From Thermoleophilaceae bacterium (GTDB lineage: Bacteria > Actinomycetota > Thermoleophilia > Solirubrobacterales > JACPNS01), in the NCBI GenBank assembly GCA_016463365.1, contig JAEMRJ010000089.1, positions 1-10,002 on the forward strand: 10,002 nucleotides of DNA, read 5' to 3'. The translations under genes and the position numbers were made by a program. The notes under the pieces are model-generated. The model made no database searches and was not told the origin of the DNA. It saw only the letters and a program-made list of their open reading frames with translations. This document shows, piece by piece, positions 5,816-10,002 of this stretch (position 1 is its first letter; every line of letters starts with the position of its first letter).

Positions 5816-7881
5816 CCGGTCGCACCAGATCGATCCTCGGCACGCTGCTGCGCGCGATCGGACTGATCGCATTCAACGGCATGATCCTGTGGGGACTCTC
5901 TCAGTTCCTGAACGGATTTGAGCTGCCGAACTTTGGCGTCGCGTGCCTCGTGGCCGCAATGATTCTTCTGATCAACGCCTTGCTCTGGCCGATCATCATC
6001 TCGTTGGCACTGCGCTTTGCGGTGTTCACGATGGGTCTGGGGTCGATCCTGATGGCGGCGCTGGTGATCGAGCTTGCGGCGGAGCTCACAGACAACATCA
6101 CGGTGACGGACAGCGCTGCGATTATCGTGGTGATTGCCCTGACAGTGGCAAACATTCTGCTCACCACGATCTTCGGACTGGGCGAGCGTGACTGGTACTA
6201 CGAACGCGTCGTGCTGCGCTCGATCCGCCGCGTCGTGAAGCGCCAGGGTCGCGAGATCCAGCACTCAGATGTGCCCGGCGTGTTCTTCCTCGAGATCGAC
6301 GGCTTGGCCGAGCCGGTTCTGCGCCGCGCGATAACCAACGGCCACTGTCCGACGATGGCACGCTGGATGCAGGACGGCAGCCATCGGATCGTGCGCTGGG
6401 AATGCGATCTCTCATCGCAGACGAGTGCCTCTCAGGCTGGACTGCTTCAGGGCAGCAACGACGGAATTCCAGCATTTCGCTGGTATGAGCGCGAGAGCGG
6501 GCGGCTCGTCACTTCCAGCAGCGCGAAAGATGTCGCAATGGTCGAAGAGCGCCTGTCCACCGGCAAGGGACTGCTTGCCTACGGGGGCACCAGCCGTGGC
6601 AACCTGATGTCCGGCGACGCTGAGCGCTCGCTCCTCACGCTGAGCCGCGTGCGGGACAAGCTCTACTCGCGCGACTTCTACGCCTACTTCGCCGACCCTT
6701 ACAACCCGTCGCGCACGATTTCGTTGGGCATCTGGGATGTCATCACCGAAAAGATCGAGGCCCGCCGTCAGAGGCAGCTCGACATCCAGCCGCGCGTCGA
6801 TCGTGGTGGTATCTATCCGCTCCTGCGCATGGGCATGACCGTTGTCATGCGCGACTTCAACATCTTCAGCCTGATCGGCGACATGTTCGAGGGTGTGCCG
6901 ACCAGCTATGCGACGTTCGTCGGCTACGACGAAGTCGCTCATCACTCCGGGATCGAAAGACGCGACGCGCTTGATGTCCTGCGCCGGCTGGATCAGCAGT
7001 TCGCGCGCCTCGAGCGGATCGCCGAGTTCGCACCGCGGCCGTACAAGTTTGTCGTGCTCTCAGATCATGGTCAGAGCCAGGGTGCGACCTTCCTTCAGCG
7101 TTTCGGCGAAACGCTCGAGTCGGTGGTTGAGCGTTCGATCGCCGACGAGCATGACGTGGCCAAGATCGCCGCAGTCGACGAGGCCTGGGGCAACATCGGC
7201 GGCGCAGTGACGCAGATTTCCAACGCCGAGGGCGCGACCGCGACTGTCGTGCGCAAGCAGGTTGAACGGCGCGAGCCCGGCGCAGAAGAGGCGCGCTTCG
7301 GGCCAGAACTGGAGATGCACGACCTCGAGGACAAGATCCAGTCTGCAGAAGACAAGCCCGATGTGATTGTGCTCGCATCCGGCAATCTCGGGCTGATCTA
7401 TTTTCCGGAATCGTCAGTCCGGATGACTCGTGAGGCGATCGAGCGCGAGTACCCGGGCCTGATCACGACGCTGGCGACGCATCCGGGAGTTGGTTTCGTG
7501 ACGGTTGACACAGACGGGGGTCCGGTAGCCATCGGAGCTGACGGTCTGCACCACCTGACGACAGGAGAAGTGGAGGGGCTCGACCCGCTTGAGCACTTCG
7601 GCAAGCACGCCGCGACGCACCTCGCGCGCAACAGCGGCTTTGACAATGCGCCTGACATCTACGTGGTGAGCATGTTCGACCCGGAGTCCGGTGAGGTCGC
7701 AGCCTTCGAAGAACTCGTCGGGTCGCACGGCGGCCTGGGAGGCACGCAGTCCGAACCGTTTGCGCTTGTCCCGTCGGAATGGTCGGCGGCGCCGGATGAA
7801 ATCATCGGTGCGCGGGCGATGCACCTGGAACTCGTCCGCTGGCTCGAAGAGGTCGGCGTCCGTCCAAAGGAGTCCACGTGA
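5812..7881 (+). CDS. Holin-like four-helix domain fused to alkaline-phosphatase-superfamily phosphodiesterase
   Basis: Membrane-bound protein of 689 residues with two parts. Residues 1-125 hold four helices (about 12-33, 42-65, 69-91, 101-122) resembling the mycobacterial 4-TMS holin superfamily IV domain, a name that does not imply a phage gene. Residues from about 155 to the end form an alkaline-phosphatase / nucleotide-pyrophosphatase-type domain. Visible parts are metal Asp163 in EIDG, probable nucleophile Thr204 in SSQTSASQAGLLQG, Asp373 and His377 in GYDEVAHHSG, Asp418-His419 in LSDHGQS, and His639 in GSHGG. All canonical two-metal positions are represented, so it should hydrolyse phosphomonoesters or phosphodiesters. 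The segment after helix 4 is rich in arginine (ERVVLRSIRRVVKRQGR), suggesting that the catalytic domain is cytoplasmic. The GTG start overlaps the previous stop in GTGA and has no good ribosome site, so translation probably depends on coupling. It overlaps the next gene in the same way. Confidence 0.88.
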   Translation: MTGRTRSILGTLLRAIGLIAFNGMILWGLSQFLNGFELPNFGVACLVAAMILLINALLWPIIISLALRFAVFTMGLGSILMAALVIELAAELTDNITVTDSAAIIVVIALTVANILLTTIFGLGERDWYYERVVLRSIRRVVKRQGREIQHSDVPGVFFLEIDGLAEPVLRRAITNGHCPTMARWMQDGSHRIVRWECDLSSQTSASQAGLLQGSNDGIPAFRWYERESGRLVTSSSAKDVAMVEERLSTGKGLLAYGGTSRGNLMSGDAERSLLTLSRVRDKLYSRDFYAYFADPYNPSRTISLGIWDVITEKIEARRQRQLDIQPRVDRGGIYPLLRMGMTVVMRDFNIFSLIGDMFEGVPTSYATFVGYDEVAHHSGIERRDALDVLRRLDQQFARLERIAEFAPRPYKFVVLSDHGQSQGATFLQRFGETLESVVERSIADEHDVAKIAAVDEAWGNIGGAVTQISNAEGATATVVRKQVERREPGAEEARFGPELEMHDLEDKIQSAEDKPDVIVLASGNLGLIYFPESSVRMTREAIEREYPGLITTLATHPGVGFVTVDTDGGPVAIGADGLHHLTTGEVEGLDPLEHFGKHAATHLARNSGFDNAPDIYVVSMFDPESGEVAAFEELVGSHGGLGGTQSEPFALVPSEWSAAPDEIIGARAMHLELVRWLEEVGVRPKEST
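7866..7872 (+). promoter_or_regulatory. Ribosome binding site of the AI-2E transporter gene
   Basis: AAAGGAG lies 5 bases before the GTG at 7878 and inside the end of the preceding coding region. It is the only strong Shine-Dalgarno sequence seen in the window. It fixes the GTG as the start and suggests that this gene can load ribosomes on its own as well as by coupling. Confidence 0.75.
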
Positions 7882-9023
7882 GCGACGAGCGGTCGATGTT
7901 CGAACCAGGCGAGCCGGCCGGGCGTGACTGGGGCGTGCTCGGGACGATGGCCGGTTGGTCCTGGCGAATCCTGATCTGCACAGCCGCGCTGGCCCTGATC
8001 GTCGCGATTCTGATTCAAATGAAGTTCGTTGTTGTGCCGCTGCTGCTCGCGCTGCTCATCTCTTCGGTGCTCTCGCCGCTCACGTCCGTGTTCGAGCGCC
8101 GCGGGATGTCGCGAGGGCTTTCATCCACGCTGACAGTTTTCGTCGCAGTCGGCGTTCTGGTGGGCTTCGTCCTGATTGCGATCCCGCCATTTCTGCGCAG
8201 CTTGGACGACTTCAAGGTCGCATTCGACAACTCCGGCGATGAGCTCTACGCATGGTTGTCAGGATCGCCTTTCAACTTTTCAGATGCGCAGATCGCCGAC
8301 CTGAAGGAACAGATCAGGAACGCGCTGCCGGCGCTCAAGGACTGGTTGGTCCAGGGCGTGAAGGCCGCCGCGCCGTTGATCCTCCAGGCAACCGCGATGG
8401 TCGGACTGACGATCGTGTTGATCGGCTATCTGCTCGCCGGCGGCGACCGCTACTGGCAATGGGTCCTCGGGTTCTTCAGCCCGGTCAACCGACCCGGGAT
8501 CAACGAACTGGGAGAGAGCGCGTACCGCAAGCTGGCGACGTACCTGCAGGCAACAGCACAGATGGCCGCCCTTTATGGCGCAGGAGTGGGAATCTTCGCG
8601 TTCATATTCGACGTGAGGCTGGCCGGAGTGCTGGGGGTGATCGTGTTCATGCTCGCGTTTCTCCCAATCATTGGTGCCTGGGTTTCCGGCGCGCTCGTTG
8701 CCGCGATGTCGTTCGTCTCGGGCGGCATCTGGACAATGGTCGGGATGGTGCTGGTCATGCTGGTTCTCTCGCAGGTCAACAGCATTTTCATCCGTCCTCG
8801 CGTCGTCGGAGAGCGCGTGTCGCTGGTTCCGGTGGTGACCCTCACCACCGTCCTTGCCGGCACGACGATCGGCGGCGTGATCGGCGGGATCCTTGCTGTG
8901 CCGCTGGTCGCGACGATCTCTGGGGCACTTGGTCAGGTACGCCGTTGGCGCGCCGAGGGCGGTGTGCCCACTGCGGACCCGATCATCGACAAGCGGCTCG
9001 ACCCCGACGTCGAGGTCGGTTAG
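7878..9023 (+). CDS. AI-2E family transporter (PF01594-type permease)
   Basis: Inner-membrane permease of 381 residues. After a short polar N-terminus the hydrophobic segments lie at about 30-47, 49-66, 83-105, 163-186, 225-244, 246-266, 284-300 and 315-345. The soluble stretch between the third and fourth (about 106-160) is the usual position of the family's extramembrane region. The C-terminal family signature is clear: FIRPRVVGERVSLVPVV (304-320), then an AGTTIGGVIGG segment and ILAVPL. Members have been linked to autoinducer-2 or other small-molecule export (TqsA of E. coli) and to Na+/H+ antiport, so the substrate cannot be named. The GTG start overlaps the stop of the phosphodiesterase gene by four bases, making it the third gene of the operon. 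Its stop is only 2 bases from the stop of the convergent Ppx/GppA gene. Confidence 0.92.
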   Translation: MSDERSMFEPGEPAGRDWGVLGTMAGWSWRILICTAALALIVAILIQMKFVVVPLLLALLISSVLSPLTSVFERRGMSRGLSSTLTVFVAVGVLVGFVLIAIPPFLRSLDDFKVAFDNSGDELYAWLSGSPFNFSDAQIADLKEQIRNALPALKDWLVQGVKAAAPLILQATAMVGLTIVLIGYLLAGGDRYWQWVLGFFSPVNRPGINELGESAYRKLATYLQATAQMAALYGAGVGIFAFIFDVRLAGVLGVIVFMLAFLPIIGAWVSGALVAAMSFVSGGIWTMVGMVLVMLVLSQVNSIFIRPRVVGERVSLVPVVTLTTVLAGTTIGGVIGGILAVPLVATISGALGQVRRWRAEGGVPTADPIIDKRLDPDVEVG

Positions 9024-9025
9024 GC

Positions 9026-9943
9026 CTACGCCGCAAGCGTGAGCGCGACTCCGTAAAGGATGTCGTGCTCGGAGACGACCAGCTCGTCGAGGCCGAAAGC
9101 TCTGAGGGTCGAAAGCAGGATCGCCGCCCCGGCGACGATCGTCGGCGCGCGATCGGGATGGAGACCTGTGACGCCGCGACGCTCTGCGAGTGGCATGCCG
9201 GCGAGCAGGTCGAGCAGGCGCTCGGCCGCGTCGATCGTGATCGGGTACCCGTGGACTTTCCAGGGGTCAAATGGTTCAAGCTTCTGGTCAACTGATGCGA
9301 GCACGGTGGGAGTTCCGGCGACTCCGATTGCGCGAGCGATGTCGCGGCGAAACTCAACCGGAACCGAATCAAGCACGATCGTTTCGGCCTCGTCCAGCAG
9401 CGTCTGGATCTCGTCAGTGGTCGGGGGATCGCCCTGAAGCCAGCGCTCGCTCTGACGCACGGCGCCGAGTCTGGTTGAGGTGTGGAAGAGCAACTCCCTG
9501 TCGGCGCCGATGATGAACTCGGTTGAGCCACCACCGATGTCCACGACCATTGATCGTCCAGCGCCGTCGAGCACGTCGCCGGTCGACGCGCCGAGAAAGG
9601 TCAGTTCAGCTTCTCGGTCGCCGCTGATCACATCGATCGGGATGCCATGCCGCGCGCCGACCTTCTCGGCGAACTCCTGGCCGTTGGAGGCCTCACGCGC
9701 CGCCGAAGTTGCGACGCCGCCGATGCGGTCGCAGCCGGCCAGCACCATCTCGCCCGCGTACTCCTCGAGCGCATCCATCACGCGCTCGATCGCGGCGTTG
9801 TTGAGCGCGCCGGAACTGTCCACGCCGTCTCCGAGTCGCGTGACGATGGACTGCCGCGAGATCTCTGAGATCACGCCGCCCTCGACGTCTGCAAGCAGCA
9901 GCCGGGTCGAATTGCTGCCTATGTCAACCGCTCCGATTCGCAT
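9026..9943 (-). CDS. Ppx/GppA family phosphatase (exopolyphosphatase / pppGpp hydrolase type)
   Basis: Cytosolic phosphatase of the actin-like ATPase fold, 305 residues, comparable to the short form common in actinobacteria that lacks the C-terminal HD-like domain of E. coli Ppx. The first phosphate loop DIGSNS (7-12) follows directly after the start, which supports this ATG. The acidic catalytic segment ISGDREAEL is at 106-114, the second phosphate loop DIGGGSTE at 135-142, GVAGT at 207-211, and the closing motif SEHDILYG at 291-298. The expected reactions are release of phosphate from polyphosphate or conversion of pppGpp to ppGpp; which one cannot be told from sequence. A purine-rich GGAAGAG abuts the ATG too closely to act as a normal ribosome site. 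With a TAGGAT box about 14 bases upstream, the message probably has a very short or no leader. Confidence 0.93.
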   Translation of the reverse strand: MRIGAVDIGSNSTRLLLADVEGGVISEISRQSIVTRLGDGVDSSGALNNAAIERVMDALEEYAGEMVLAGCDRIGGVATSAAREASNGQEFAEKVGARHGIPIDVISGDREAELTFLGASTGDVLDGAGRSMVVDIGGGSTEFIIGADRELLFHTSTRLGAVRQSERWLQGDPPTTDEIQTLLDEAETIVLDSVPVEFRRDIARAIGVAGTPTVLASVDQKLEPFDPWKVHGYPITIDAAERLLDLLAGMPLAERRGVTGLHPDRAPTIVAGAAILLSTLRAFGLDELVVSEHDILYGVALTLAA

Positions 9944-9957
9944 CTCTTCCGACCACG

Positions 9958-9967
9958 ATCCTAGAAT
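9958..9967. promoter_or_regulatory. Bidirectional promoter core with overlapping -10 boxes
   Basis: The ten bases ATCCTAGAAT contain a plus-strand TAGAAT (9962-9967), five of six matching the -10 consensus, and a minus-strand TAGGAT (9963-9958), four of six. They overlap by two bases. The plus box ends 8 bases before the ATG at 9976, so that transcript should be leaderless. The minus box ends 14 bases before the phosphatase start at 9943. No convincing -35 elements are seen. Confidence 0.5.
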
Positions 9968-9975
9968 CCGCGCAC

Positions 9976-10002
9976 ATGACTCAGAAAACGAAGGAATACG
10001 CC
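9976..10002 (+). CDS. Start of an unidentified gene, cut by the right edge
   Basis: An ATG at 9976 opens a frame reading MTQKTKEYA up to the window edge. The case for a real gene is the near-consensus TAGAAT ending 8 bases upstream, the spacing expected of a leaderless start, and its divergence from the phosphatase gene. Nine residues are too few to name a product. Genes next to Ppx/GppA are sometimes polyphosphate-related, but nothing here shows that. Confidence 0.5.

Noticed and set aside
5812..6200. Possible prophage remnant, because the N-terminal domain resembles a phage holin
   Set aside because: The domain name is historical. The module is fused to a phosphodiesterase domain, there are no other phage genes nearby, and the gene sits in a tightly packed cellular operon.
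5653..6264. A 203-codon minus-strand frame across the hydrolase/phosphodiesterase junction
   Set aside because: It lies opposite two genes with conserved catalytic motifs and translates to a low-complexity His/Arg/Gln-rich product.
7878..9023. Evidence for autoinducer-2 quorum sensing
   Set aside because: The family name comes from one studied member; no luxS, lsr or other quorum-sensing gene is present, and many family members transport other substrates or ions.
8252..9295. A 347-codon open frame on the plus strand overlapping the AI-2E transporter and running into the phosphatase gene
   Set aside because: It runs in another frame of a clearly real transporter gene. Its product is very rich in Arg and Gly with no recognisable domain, which is typical of a shadow frame in high-GC DNA.

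Overview
The window is an ordinary-looking chromosomal stretch from a high-GC Gram-positive-type bacterium, most likely an actinobacterium. A Thermoleophilia / Solirubrobacterales-like lineage is my best guess, from recall only. The grounds are the high GC content, GTG starts, several apparently leaderless or near-leaderless starts with a TAnnnT box 7-9 bases before the start codon, the actinobacterial-type fusion of a holin-like membrane domain to an alkaline-phosphatase-like domain, and a short single-module Ppx/GppA protein. No prophage, insertion sequence, CRISPR array or other clear mobile element is visible.

Layout. The left edge cuts an initiator tRNA-Met on the minus strand, with a recognisable promoter. 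To its right lie two exported plus-strand proteins: an SGNH/GDSL hydrolase (187-1338), closed by a strong hairpin, and a lipoprotein joining a PQQ-type beta-propeller to a C-terminal class I cytochrome c (1590-2921), preceded by a 250-base leader with a foldable element. Running towards them on the minus strand is a two-gene unit: a six-helix membrane protein with a C-terminal SHOCT motif (3564-4994), followed by a small protein that looks like a metallo-beta-lactamase fold with a damaged metal site (2927-3538).

Divergent from that unit, across fewer than 40 bases, is a plus-strand operon of three genes: an UlaG-like metallo-hydrolase (5033-5815), a holin-like membrane domain fused to a phosphodiesterase/nucleotide-pyrophosphatase-like domain (5812-7881), and an AI-2E family transporter (7878-9023). 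The genes overlap by the same four bases (GTGA) at both junctions, so they are probably translationally coupled. A convergent Ppx/GppA phosphatase (9026-9943) follows, and a new plus-strand gene begins at 9976 from a promoter that shares its -10 region with the phosphatase gene.

How they may work together. The three-gene operon pairs two predicted phosphoester/phosphodiester-type hydrolases with a membrane permease. The second hydrolase is tethered to the membrane and, by charge distribution, probably faces the cytoplasm. A role in turnover of membrane- or envelope-derived phosphodiesters is possible, but this is inference. The nearest thing to an undescribed system here is this operon together with the divergent SHOCT-membrane/degenerate-hydrolase pair. 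Nothing in the sequence shows a defence or mobile function.
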